Shown: one piece after another, positions 41,942-53,313 of the stretch
Layout of the letters: every line of letters begins with the position of its first letter
Numbering within the stretch: the first letter of the stretch is position 1
Source: Siphonodentalium dalli
Taxonomy: Eukaryota > Mollusca > Scaphopoda > Gadilida > Siphonodentaliidae
Reading direction: 5' to 3'
Assembly: GCA_032622095.1 (NCBI GenBank)
Contig: CP136066.1
Location: forward strand, 232,072,961-232,136,960
Length of the DNA stretch: 64,000 nucleotides
Translations under genes and position numbers: made by a program
The notes under the pieces: generated by a model
Told to the model about the DNA's origin: nothing
Database searches by the model: none
What the model saw: only the letters and a program-made list of their open reading frames with translations

Positions 41942-42493
41942 CTAGAGGTGTGACTGTCCCAATGGGACTACGGATACCCCCCTGTTTTTAAAATACTAAG
42001 ATGTTTCACATGTCAGTAAATATTAGTTAAAATAATAAAATAACAGTTCCCATTGCAGGTGTACAACCATAACCCTAATCTTAAACCTATTGACCGAAAA
42101 ATGTAGGAATAAAAGCTTGGACAAAATTATGTATGTTGCGAAAAAAATTCTAAGTAAAAAAAGGGGAATAACTCCACACACAAAATGTCGGACAGACGTC
42201 ATAATCGCAGGTGCACAGGTTCCCATGGTACTAAATATCAGTGCCAAGATTAAAAAACATTGACTGAAAAATGTAGGAATAAAAGCTCGGACAAAATTAG
42301 GCATGTTGCAAAAAAGTTTCTAAGTCGAAAAAGGGGGATAACTTCCCCAAAAAATGTCGGACAGACGTCATAATCGCAGGTGCACAAGTTCCCATGGTAC
42401 TAAATATCTGTGCCACGTTTTAAAAAAATTGACCGAAAAATGTAGGAATAAAAGCTCGGACAAAAGTATACATGTTGCGAAAGTTTTCTAAGT
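41942..42493 (+). mobile_element. Hairpin-ended element with 169-bp units, truncated copy
   Basis: It begins with a small hairpin (GTCCCA-ATGGGAC) and 'cggatacccccctg'. Tandem units of about 169 bp follow, marked by 'cataatcgcaggtgcac' and 'gttcccatggtactaaat' ('ataatcgcag' at 42,201 and 42,370). It is cut at 42,493, where satellite begins. The complete right end is present in the second copy at 47,871-48,089. Confidence 0.7.
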
Positions 42494-45400
42494 CAATGTT
42501 TTTTGTCCGAATGACCCCAAAATGACTCGTTCCCATCTGCATTCCAATTTCAACAGCCATGACAAATTTTATGATGATCGGACCAAAGGTACGACCTGTA
42601 GCCCGTGCTAAAGGATTTAGTCATACAAAGAGTAAAATCCAAGATGGCTGCTGGCGGCCATGTTTTTGGGCCAAATGACCCCAAAATGACTCGTTCCCAT
42701 CTACATGTCAATATTAACATCCATGACAAATTTCATGACGATCAGACAAACAGTACGACCTGTAGCCCGTGCTAGTGGATTTAATTTTTAAATGCAAGAT
42801 GGCCACTGGCGGCCATGTTTTTTGTCCGAATGACACCAAAATGACTCGTTCCCATCTGCATTCCAGTTTCAACAGCCATGACAAATTTTATGATGATCGG
42901 ACTAAAGGTACGACCTGTAGCCCGTGCTAAAGGATTTAGTCATACAAAGAGTAAAATCCAAGATGGCTGCTGGCGGCCATGTTTTTGGGCCAAATGACCC
43001 CAAAATGACTCGTTCCCATCTACATGTCAATATTAACATCCATGACAAATTTCATAATGATCAGACGAACAGTGCGACCTGTGGCCCGTGCTAATGGATT
43101 GAATTTTGAAAACAAAGATGGCCACTGGCGGCCAGGTTTTTTGTCCGAATGACCCCAAAATGCCTCGTTCCCATCTACATTCCAATTTCAACAGCCATGA
43201 CAAATTTCAGGATTATCAGACTAAAGGTACGACCTGTAGCCCGTGCTAAAGGATTTAGTCATACAAAGAGTAAAATCCAAGATGGCTGCTGGCGGCCATG
43301 TTTTTTGGCCGAATGACCCCAAAATGACCTGTTCCCATCTACATGTCATTGTTAACATCCATTACTAATTTTATGATGATAATAAGACTAAAGGTACGAC
43401 CTGCAGCCCGTGCTAAAGAATTTAGTCATACAAAGAGTAAAATCCAAGATGGCTGCTGGTGGCCATGTTTTTTGCCCGAATAACCCAAAAATGACTCGTT
43501 CCCATCTACATGTCATTGTTAACATCCATTACTAATTTTATGATGATCGGACTAAAGGTACGACCTGTAGCCCGTGCTAAAGGATTTAGTCATACAAAGA
43601 GTAAAATCAAAGATGCCTGCTGGCGCCATGTTTTTTGGCCGAATGACCCCAAAATGACTCTTTCCCATCTACATGTCATTATTAACATTCTTGACAAATT
43701 TTATGATGATCAGACTAAAAGTACGATCTGTAGCCCGTGCTAAAGAATTTAGTCATACAAAGAGTAAAATCCAAGATGGCTGCTGGCGGCCATGTTTTTG
43801 GGCCAAATGACCCCAAAATGACTCGTTCCCATCTGCATTCCAATTTCAACAGCCATGACAAATTTTATGATGATCGGACTAAAGGTACGACCTGTAGCCC
43901 GTGCTAAAGGATTTAGTCATACAAAGAGTAAAATCAAAGATTCCTGCTGGCGGTCATGTTTTTTGACCGAATGACCCCAAAATGACTCGTTCCCATCTAC
44001 ATGTCATTGTTAACATCCATTACTAATTTTATGATGATTGGACTACAGGTACGACCTGTAGCCCGTGCTAAAGGATTTAGTCATACAAAGAGTAAAATCA
44101 AAGATTCCTGCTGGCGGCCATGTTTTTTGACCGAATGACCCCAAAATGACTCGTTCCCATCTACATGTCATTGTTAACATCCATTACTAATTTTATGATG
44201 ATCAGACTAAAAGTACGATCTGTAGCCCGTGCTAAAGAATTTAGTCATACAAAGAGTAAAATCCAAGATGGCTGCTGGCGGCCATGTTTTTGGGCCAAAT
44301 GACCCCAAAATGACTCGTTCCCATCTACATGTCAATATTAACATCCATGACAAATTTCATGACGATCAGACAAACAGTACGACCTGTAGCCCGTGCTAAT
44401 GGATTGAATTTTTAAATGCAAGATGGCCACTGGCGGCCATGTTTTTTGTCCGAATGACACCAAAATGACTCGTTCCCATCTCCATTCCAGTTTCAACAGC
44501 CATGACAAATTTTATGATAATCTGACTAAAGGTACGACCTGTAGCCCGTGCTAAAGGATTTAGTCATACAAAGAGTAAAATACAAGATGGCTGCTGGCGG
44601 CCATGTTTTTGGGCCGAATGACCCCAAAATGACTCGTTCCCATCTACATGTCAATATTAACATCCATGACAAATTTCATAATGATCAGACGAACAGTGCG
44701 ACCTGTGGCCCGTGCTAATGGGTTGAATTTTGAAAACAAAGATGGCCACTGGCGGCCATGTTTTTTGTCCGAATGACCCCAAAATGACTCGTTCCCATCT
44801 ACATTCCAATTTCAACAGCCATGACAAATTTCAGGATTATCAGACTAAAGGTACGACCTGTAGCCCGTGCTAAAGGATTTAGTCATACAAAGAGTAAAAT
44901 CCAAGATGGCTGCTGGCGGCCATGTTTTTTGCCCGAATAACCCAAAAATGACTCGTTCCCATCTGCATGTCATTGTTAACATCCATGACAAATTTTATGA
45001 TGGTCTGACTAAAGGTACGACCTGTAGCCCGTGCTAAAGGATTTAGACATGCAAAGAGTAAAATCGAAGATGGCTGCTGGCGGCCATGTTTTTTGGCCGA
45101 ATGACCCCAAAATAACCTGTTCCCATCTACATGTCATTGTTAACATCCATGACAAATTTTATGATGATAATAAGACTAAAGGTACGACCTGCAGCCCGTG
45201 CTAAAGAATTTAGTCATACAAAGAGTAAAATCCAAGATGGCTGCTGGCGGCCATGTTTTTTGCCCGAATAACCCAAAAATGACTCGTTCCCATCTACATG
45301 TCATTGTTAACATCCATTACTAATTTTATGATGATCGGACTAAAGGTACGACCTGTAGCCCGTGCTAAAGGATTTAGTCATACAAAGAGTAAAATCCAAG

Positions 45401-46293
45401 ATGGCTGCTGGCGGCCATGTTTTTGGGCCAAATGACCCCAAAATGACTCGTTCCCATCTACATGTCAATATTAACATCCATGACAAATTTCATGACGATC
45501 AGACAAACAGTACGACCTGTAGCCCGTGCTAATGGATTGAATTTTTAAATGCAAGATGGCCACTGGCGGCCATGTTTTTTGTCCGAATGACCCCAAAATG
45601 ACTCGTTCCCATCTGCATTCCAATTTCAACAGCCATGACAAATTTTATGATGATCGGACCAAAGGTACGACCTGTAGCCCGTGCTAAAGGATTTAGTCAT
45701 ACAAAGAGTAATAACGATCAGACAAACAGTACGACCTGTAGCCCGTGCTAATGGATTGAATTTTTAAATGCAAGATGGCCACTGGCGGCCATGTTTTTTG
45801 TCCGAATGACCCCAAAATGACTCGTTCCCATCTGCATTCCAATTTCAACAGCCATGACAAATTTTATGATGATCGGACCAAAGGTACGACCTGTAGCCCG
45901 TGCTAAAGGATTTAGTCATACAAAGAGTAATAACGATCAGACAAACAGTACGACCTGTAGCCCGTGCTAATGGATTGAATTTTTAAATGCAAGATGGCCA
46001 CTGGCGGCCATGTTTTTTGTCCGAATGACCCCAAAATGACTCGTTCCCATCTGCATTCCAATTTCAACAGCCATGACAAATTTTATGATGATCGGACCAA
46101 AGGTACGACCTGTAGCCCGTGCTAAAGGATTTAGTCATACAAAGAGTAAAATCCAAGATGGCTGCTGGCGGCCATGTTATTTGCCCGAATAACCCAAAAA
46201 TGACTCGTTCCCATCTACATGTCATTGTTAACATCCATTACTAATTTTATGATGATTGGACTAAAGGTACGACCTGTAGCCCGTGCTAAAGGA
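42494..46293 (+). repeat. Second block of the satellite, mosaic copy of 36-39.7 kb
   Basis: The same 155/164-bp monomers resume. About 42,600-43,250 matches 38,993-39,640 (shift 3,607; shared rare 'gctagtggattt' at 39,164 and 42,771). About 43,230-46,293 matches 36,001-38,846 (shift 7,229). A 219-bp piece starting 'taacgatcagac' occurs once in the source (38,482) and twice here (45,712 and 45,931). The block then jumps from satellite into non-satellite at 46,293, which equals a deletion of about 2.07 kb relative to 38,847-40,916. Confidence 0.82.
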
Positions 46294-47870
46294 TTTTATC
46301 GGGTCGCCGAGCCCGTGCAACACCAGCTTCGCGCATGCGCAGACCAGATCTCGGAAACGGGTGGAGCTATCGACTTGAAATTCGGTATGTGAATGTATCT
46401 TGCCCCGGATACGAATTATATCGGGTCGCCGAGCCCGTGCGACGCCAGCTTCGCGCATGCGCAGACGAGATCTCGGAAACGGGTGGAGCTATCGACTTGA
46501 AATTTGCTATGTGAATGTATCTTGCCCCGGATACAAATTTTATTAGGACGTTGAGCCCGTGCGACGCCAGCTTCGCGCATGCGCAGACGAGATCTCGGAA
46601 ACGGGTGGAGCTATCGACTTGAAATTTGGTATGTGAATGTATCTTGCCCCGGATACAAATTTTATCGGGTCGCCGAGCCCGTGCGACGCCAGATTCGCGC
46701 ATGCGCAGACCATATCTCATAAACGGGTGGAGCTATCGACTTGAAATTTGTTTTTTTAATAGCGTCGGGCTCATCGGCTAGTGTATAATATACATGTATA
46801 GAGGTTATCACCACATATGTTAGGGGTACAGCTACTATTTACAAAAACAGTTGGGCGTACCTCCAGACATTGGGATGTATTCATCACAATACAAGTACGG
46901 TATAATGGCGGTATTATGGGTAAAATTCTTATAAAAAGTTAGTGACATCAATTTCGTACCAAGATTATAGCCAAATTTATGAAAATGTGGTATGTGAATA
47001 ATAAAAAACATAGACTTAAGCATGAAGTTGGTTTGATCTTTCATCAATCTTAATGTATATTTCCAGTGTGTTTATCAAGTAATACTTTCCCCACAACACA
47101 AGTTGGCATTTTATGTCACTTCGGTCGAGGTAATTCAATATTTCTGAAGCTGGATAAAAAATATCAAAATCAAATAAATAAAAACAATTTCCCAACCTAC
47201 CTACCCTAATTTTTTCGCTCTGTTAGCGGAAACATACAATCTTTTTTTTTGGCCTTATCAAGGCGCTATAAACAAAATAATCGGTGACTCGAAAATTAAG
47301 TGTAAAGACAATACAAAACTAGAGGTGTGACTGTCCCAATGGGACTACGGATACCCCCCTGTTTTTAAAATACTAAGATGTTTCACATGTCAGTAAATAT
47401 TAGTTAAAATAATAAAATAACAGTTCCCATTGCAGGTGTACAACCATAACCCTAATCTTAAACCTATTGACCGAAAAATGTAGGAATAAAAGCTTGGACA
47501 AAATTATGTATGTTGCGAAAAAAATTCTAAGTAAAAAAAGGGGAATAACTCCACACACAAAATGTCGGACAGACGTCATAATCGCAGGTGCACAGGTTCC
47601 CATGGTACTAAATATCAGTGCCAAGATTAAAAAACATTGACTGAAAAATGTAGGAATAAAAGCTCGGACAAAATTAGGCATGTTGCAAAAAAGTTTCTAA
47701 GTCGAAAAAGGGGGATAACTTCCCCAAAAAATGTCGGACAGACGTCATAATCGCAGGTGCACAAGTTCCCATGGTACTAAATATCTGTGCCACGTTTTAA
47801 AAAAATTGACCGAAAAATGTAGGAATAAAAGCTCGGACAAAAGTATACATGTTGCGAAAGTTTTCTAAGT
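46294..47870 (+). repeat. Copy 2 of 1,577-bp duplicated segment
   Basis: It matches 40,917-42,493. The left junction reads 'aaaggattttatcggg'; array and unique sequence share 'attt' there, a possible microhomology. It carries about 3.7 of the 122-bp units (46,294-46,750), then the AT-rich stretch, then the 169-bp-unit element. Unlike copy 1 it continues past 47,870 to the intact right terminus. Confidence 0.92.
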
Positions 47871-48089
47871 CGAAAAAGGGGAGATAACTCCACCAAAAAA
47901 GGTCTGACAGACGTCATAATCGCAGGTGCACAGGTTCCCATGGTGGTTGATGTCTGTGCCAAGTTTCACGGAAATTGATAAAAAAACGACTGAGAAAAAC
48001 TCCAGACAAATTTGTGTCCATGGACGGACAACGGACGGACGGACGGACGAGCTGACTCCAGTATACCCCCCTAACTGCGGGGGGTATAA
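47319..48089 (+). mobile_element. Hairpin-ended element with 169-bp units, complete
   Basis: The left start equals 41,942 shifted by 5,377. Units of ~169 bp are marked by 'ataatcgcag' at 47,578, 47,747 and 47,916, preceded by a diverged unit near 47,420. The right end has a GGACGGAC tract (48,022-48,049) and a hairpin with stem ATACCCCCC (48,063-48,071), a 7-base loop and GGGGGGTAT (48,079-48,087). A tandem core, a GGAC tract and a terminal hairpin are the same plan as the satellite-bearing element, in a different sequence family. No protein is encoded, so it is non-autonomous. Confidence 0.7.
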
Positions 48090-48492
48090 TTATAATTGCC
48101 GTTAGGTTCATCTCATACCCATCTTATCTATTCGGCGATAGTCTACTACGCAGTATGTTATGGCGCTCCAGTATTCATTAAGCGGTATAGCCCCACTGTT
48201 ATAATCCGTCTTTAGCTGGCGTATTCTTGCCTCTATAAGATTATTGAGATATAACGTCATACATAATGACATTAAATCATATAGAAACATAGCAATTGTG
48301 TGGGCTGCGTGACATGAATATGTATTGAGAAATAAAGTAATATGTAATGACATTAAATCTCAAGGAAACTCTGAGAAAAAAAATACATTTATTGTTTTAA
48401 TGTTTTAAGTTATTTCCTTCATAAAAAGAGTCATTGTGATAAAGAACCCTCTCAATACTTTATAATATAGAATTAACCTTTAAAATAACAAA
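48090..48492. other. Intergenic, no gene seen
   Basis: AT-rich. A short phrase 'aatgacattaaatc' occurs twice (near 48,265 and 48,346). Nothing else is recognisable. Confidence 0.5.
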
Positions 48493-48684
48493 AACCTTTG
48501 GAACAGCTAACTTTCAGAATAGAGAACCTTCGGAATAGTGAACCTTCGGAATAGCGAACCTTCGGAATAGCGAACCTTTGGAAAAGAGAACCTTCGGAAT
48601 AGTGAACCTTCGGAATAGCGAACCTTTGGAAAAGAGAACCTTCGGAATAGTGAACCTTCGGAATAGCGAACATACGGAATAGAT
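48493..48684 (+). repeat. 16-bp minisatellite, 12 units
   Basis: Consensus AACCTTCGGAATAGYG. The types ...ATAGTG, ...ATAGCG and AACCTTTGGAAAAGAG follow each other in that order, giving a 48-bp higher-order pattern from 48,589 onward. The first two units and the last are diverged. The minus strand stays open through it and spells a 16-residue repeat, which I take as a by-product. Confidence 0.95.
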
Positions 48685-50741
48685 ACATGTCCCCCAAATT
48701 AAGTGCTAAACATATGTCAGGTGACACAATCGATACACAATGGGATTCTCTTCAAAACTAACTATAGTCTGTTTTCAAAAAAGTATGTGACAATTCCACA
48801 CGCTTTCAATGGCCCCACGATGCGTGTTCATGGGGAACATTGATTGACTGGACAGATATTTAACAAATTTCTCGTCCGCGAGAACAGCGATGAGGACGTT
48901 TACCTGCGCAAATTTGAGTTTTGGTGGCAGATGGCGGGTGGGGGCCTTAGAATGATAAGCCTGCTGACTGACAGTTTATAACTGTGTTCAGTCTAGATGT
49001 AAAGTAGTCATTGTAATTTTGTAGTTATCACGAATACAGGAGAAGTCGGCCCCGCATGAAGTCGGCCCCATACGAAGACGGCCAGGGTGTAATATGGGCC
49101 ACATATATCAACGATTAATTGACTAACCGTCGATTAGTCGATTATGAAAACTCATAGTCGTGGCAACCCTAGAAAACATGAATTTTCAGATCTGTGAGCC
49201 GATGTATACCTATTTTACATTAAGGGCCGTGGCAATAACATAACATAATGTATGGACCCAGTCATTTAATAGCGTCCCTGGGTATACGTATGCGAATATG
49301 AGATATACTAATCGACTTTTTCAGCCCACTCTAAAAATAGATTAAATTACCTAAAGTAGAATAATTTATTCATAATTCAAAGGTCAGCGGAGTCCAAACA
49401 TGATTGTTGGCGACGGCCGCCATTTTGTATAGATTAATGCCACCTCGAAATGTGTAATTGGGCAAAATGCTCCAGGGCAAACAAAAAAAACTTTGATATA
49501 GCAACTGTTAGCTATACTTCATCAAATGTAGGAACATCATGCTCCTAAAGCCAAATATATTTTCAAAAAGTGAATATAAATTGAACAAAAGCTCTGGTTA
49601 ACAAAAAAGTTAAATTGCATGAAAAAGTTTTGTTTACATATTTCATAAAATTATTAAAAATATTTACACCGAAAGAGGAATCTAGCGACCTTGCTGGCCG
49701 TTTACATATTATCTTCAATTTTCTAACGGTATTTCCGCCTAAAAGATTGATGAAATATTCTCAAAGTTCAAGGCCGACAAACGGAAACTTTAAGTTCCGA
49801 TTGAAAGATCGCAGAGTCATTTTAAGATTGCTTCTTGGAAAACCATGCAGTAAAGGCGTCATGACATCAAGACGTACATCATGACGTCACTACCTACACC
49901 TGTGCGCAAATTTCCAGACAGGACTGCGTCGATGGCCAGGCAGCTGAGACTCGTATTACATGGCAGGCTAAATATCCACATTTACATTATATGTGATTAT
50001 TTACATACATTGTATATATAATTTTCTTGTGTCCCATTATAAGGGTGGATACACACATGCATGTAATTTCTGTATGTTAAATACATGTATTTTACATAGC
50101 CACACAAATAATTGACAACATTAATCACCTGCGCGCGAGCGGTTCATTGTTAACAGGCCAGACAAGTGAGTAGTGCTAAGCGAAGTCAAATTGTCTTCTA
50201 TCAGTACATTTAAGGCCAGTCCAAAACATGTCTTCTCTTACGGATGCGGACATTTAATAGTCAAGTCTGTGTGATATCTGGCATTTTATTAATGTACGAA
50301 CACCAGAAGCCATACGTCTGGCATATACAGGCTTGATGCAGAACATTTTCAACCATGATGCTTGTTTGGATGGGGTCTCGAAAGCTTCAAATCGCTAAGG
50401 GACTTAGTTGAATGAATCGGTCGGAATAATCTGGGCAAGAAGGTACAATATGATATGTTTTACTTAAATAGCTCAGTTAGCCACCCCGCCTGGTAGCTTT
50501 CGGGGTCATATATAGCCCGTGCATGCGTCGGGGAAATCCTGATCCACCACTGCTATAAACAAGACAGTCAATGACTGTGGGGTCGCTCACCAGACTGGGA
50601 CTCTGGAGACCAAAACAGTCAGCACGTTTCATAATCACTTTAAAAGAAGTAGATTTAAACAGGATATGTGGCTAGAGAGACTAAGTATGTAGATTGGTGA
50701 AAATCCACCTTGAAATTGCCAACTGTACACTACTGATCACA

Positions 50742-50742
<1 letters not shown>
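48685..50742. other. Long intergenic stretch, no gene recognised
   Basis: No frame with a known domain was seen. The longest plus-strand frame (49,615-49,884, 89 codons) has no recognisable motif and sits in AT-rich sequence. A perfect TGACGTCA (CRE/ATF-type site) is at 49,882-49,889, and a GC-richer patch with 'gacggccgccatttt' is near 49,410. These could be regulatory, but nothing ties them to a gene. Confidence 0.5.

Positions 50743-50780
<38 letters not shown>
50743..50780 (+). repeat. 38-base poly-C tract
   Basis: An unbroken run of 38 C bases by hand count, followed by 'tcctcc'. The complement is a G-run able to form G-quadruplexes; the C strand could form an i-motif. Length is uncertain, because such runs are often miscalled. 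Confidence 0.9.
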
Positions 50781-50783
<3 letters not shown>

Positions 50784-51039
50784 TCCAGCTCAACAAGTCC
50801 CCTGCTGACCGGGCACCAGATTCCCAAGTCTTAGGTTGGAATTTCACAACCGACACCTCAAACTTTCTCAATTGTTGGAAATTTCCAATCTCACAAGCGC
50901 CTTTTTCTAAAACCATTTAGACATGTTTTAAAGCCCAATTATCCATGGACCCAAAACACAATACATGTATGTCAGACCAATCAGTCAGGTGGTTCCAAGG
51001 TAGATGTTTTATGAATTTGGTATTTCAATGATTTTATTA
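50781..51039. other. Intergenic, no feature seen
   Basis: Short stretch between the poly-C tract and the third repeat family. It has no recognisable frame or repeat. Confidence 0.45.
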
Positions 51040-51557
51040 GACACAAAAGTGTTAACTCCCCATAGCCTGCCATTTCTTGACAGGTTGACCTCATTGTAAC
51101 AAATCTGTATCTCAGTCACTAAAGGATCCTCCCGATTCCTCCATACTATATGTAAGCTAAATAGTCCAAACTCTCTTGAGAAGACATTTTAAGAATTACT
51201 ATAGAGACATATAGTTATGTCCCTGGTCCCACCCTATTTAACCTGGTGACCCCATCTGAATACATTAGAATCCCAGACACCAAAAGAACCCTTCATACAT
51301 ATCATAAATATCAGTCAAATAGACCTGATGGTCCTTGTGAAGGAAGCATATTAAGAGGGAAACTGTCCTTCGCTTGGCCCCTATTTGACCAGGTGACCCC
51401 ATTTAAAAAAAAAATCTGAATTGCAATCAAGGAAGAACATTCCATTCTATATAAGCCAAATAGTTCTTGCAAACATATTTTAAGAATTACTATGCAGTGA
51501 AATAGTCTCTGGCTCTGCCCTTATTTGACTTTGTGATCCCATTTTCACAAATCTGAT
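51040..51557 (+). repeat. Third repeat family, left block of ~150-bp units
   Basis: Diverged units are marked by 'tttgacc..gtgaccccattt' (near 51,090, 51,244, 51,383 and 51,530) and 'aagaattactat' (near 51,191 and 51,491). Spacing is uneven, about 135-165 bp. The same unit type resumes at about 52,770, so 51,558-52,740 appears to be an insertion. Confidence 0.65.
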
Positions 51558-51559
51558 AA

Positions 51560-52290
51560 GGATAAGATTTAAGTTCCCCAGTTGAAGTTGGTGATATTCA
51601 CCCATTGGGCACCTCATTTATGAATTTTATCTTCTGCAAGTTAGGGGATATAGAAACTTCCTAGAAGGGAAATTTAACTAACAACAATGTAAATTTGATA
51701 CTGTAGATACTTCCCAGAAGATGAGGCCTAAGCAGAATGAGGTCTCCAGAAGGTGAATTTGGTGATGCTAGCCCGCTGTGTGGGATAGCATCACAAAAAG
51801 CGTGTCTGTTCCTACATTGTGCATGCCTGGCCTCAAGCAACACAATGTATTATACAATCAAGCCTTGAATTAGTGTGAAAGTGTGTCTGTCATTTGCAGA
51901 ATGAGGTCCCCAGAGGGTGAATTTAGTGATGCTATCCCGCACAGTGGGCTAGCATCACTAAATTCACCCTCTGGGGACCTCATTCAGCTAGGGCCCCCAA
52001 CTGCTATGGCAGACCTAGGATAAGATTGAAGTTCCCCAGTTGAAGTTGGTGATGTTCACCCATTGGGCACCTCAATTATGAATTTATCTTCTGCAAATTA
52101 GGGGATATAGAAACTTCCTAGAAGGGAAATGTAACTAACAACAATGTTAATTTGATACTATATATACTTCCCAGAAGATGAGGCCTAAGCAGAATGAGAT
52201 CTCCAGAGGGTGAATTTGGTGATGCTAGGCCGCTGTGTGGGATAGCATCACTAAATTCACCCTCTGGGGACCTCATTCTGCAAATGACAT
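51560..52290. repeat. Duplicated segment with three hairpin copies
   Basis: About 235 bp at 51,560-51,794 recurs at 52,018-52,252, roughly 458 bp apart. Both copies end in a hairpin module. A third module lies between them with arms 51,899-51,938 and 51,946-51,985. These are 40 bp each, differ at one position and enclose a 7-base loop. The right-hand module has arms 52,192-52,231 and 52,239-52,278 with about five mismatches. The left one (51,736-51,794) has only its left arm and the start of the right. Key phrase: GAATGAGGTCCCCAGAGGG. Confidence 0.85.
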
Positions 52291-52740
52291 TAGTCCTGAT
52301 ATGAACAATACATGAGAGATTGGGAATTAATGACATCTAGCAAATCTGCAGGAATGTTTATAAACATATCAAGATTGACATGATTGTGTCGGCATACCCA
52401 GCATATATACAGTTACAGCCAAAGTAAATGCTTCTTATTAATGATTCTGTCAAGAATTTGAGTAAATTTTATTTTTGAGACCAGGCCAGGGTGGCAGAAG
52501 CAGTGCACTTGAGTGAAGGGCCAGGGGCCACACCCTACAGAAATGTAATGGCATTAGTTTTTCAATTTTCAAAAAATGTTAAACAATATATATATATATA
52601 ATTGACCATGGAGTTAATTAAATACAATTTTTTAAATATTCTAATAAAAAAAAACAATTCCACAGTTTTTTTTAAATATTCTTTTATTTTTTAATATATC
52701 ATTTCTTTTCTATTCTTTTCTTTTTTGGTTAAAGAGTTTA
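52291..52740. other. AT-rich intergenic with (AT)n and T-runs
   Basis: Contains a short (TA)n run near 52,589 and long A/T runs at 52,640-52,760. No gene is seen. Confidence 0.5.
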
Positions 52741-53313
52741 ATCTGAATTTTTTTTCTTCTGAGTTATGTCCCTGGCTCCACCCACATTTGACCCAGTGAC
52801 CTCATTTGAACAAATCTGAACCCCAGTCAACCAATGATCCTTCATACCAAATATGAACCCATTTGGCCTGATGGTATTCGATAAGAAGATGTTTAAAAGA
52901 ATTACTATGGAGGGAAAGAGTTATGGTCCTGGTGTCTCAACTAATCAACCTGGTGACCTCATTTGAACAAATCTGAATGTGAGTCACCTAGGGAACATCC
53001 ACACCAAATATGAACCCATTAGGCCTTATGGTTCTGGAAAAGAAGTCGTTCTAAGAATTACTATCAAGGAATAGAGTTGTGGCCCTGCTTTCGCAACTAT
53101 TTGACCCAGTGACCTCATTTGAACAAATCTGAATGAGAGTCACCTAGGAAACATCCACACCAAATATGAACCAATTCGGTCCAATGGAAATTCAGAAGAA
53201 GATGTTCAAAGAATTGTTGACGGATGGACGGACGGACGGACGGACGGATGGACGGACGACGGACGAAGAGTGATGACTATAGCTACACCGGAGACTTCGT
53301 CTCAGGTGAGCTA
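52741..53313 (+). mobile_element. Third repeat family, right block and terminal hairpin
   Basis: Units of about 150-165 bp are marked by 'gtgacctcatttgaacaaat' (near 52,796, 52,944 and 53,110) and 'accaaatatgaacc'. A GGACGGAC tract (53,222-53,267) and the hairpin 53,280-53,313 follow. The hairpin arms are TAGCT-ACACC-GGAGAC and its partner, closing with GAGCTA and then A. The order matches the other two hairpin-ended families, and the final GAGCTAA is identical to the satellite element's end. Confidence 0.7.

Larger units (their letters stand above)
40917..42493 (+). repeat. Copy 1 of 1,577-bp duplicated segment
   Basis: This stretch is repeated at 46,294-47,870 with an unchanged shift of 5,377 bp. 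It covers most of the 122-bp repeats, the AT-rich stretch and the left part of the 169-bp-unit element. The copies differ at only a few bases, for example 'tctcagaaac' (41,338) against 'tctcataaac' (46,715). At 42,493 this copy breaks off in 'aagtc' and passes straight into satellite. Confidence 0.92.

Noticed and set aside
42023-42304. 93-codon minus-strand frame, repeated at 47,400-47,681
   Set aside because: It lies in the 169-bp tandem units of a non-coding element and its repetition reflects the 5,377-bp duplication.
49615-49884. 89-codon plus-strand frame
   Set aside because: No recognisable motif, AT-rich context and no splice or promoter support. A random frame of this length is expected in 64 kb.
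50465-50550. tRNA-like A-box ('tagctcagttag')
   Set aside because: No matching B-box or cloverleaf could be drawn; neither a tRNA nor a tRNA-derived SINE is supported.
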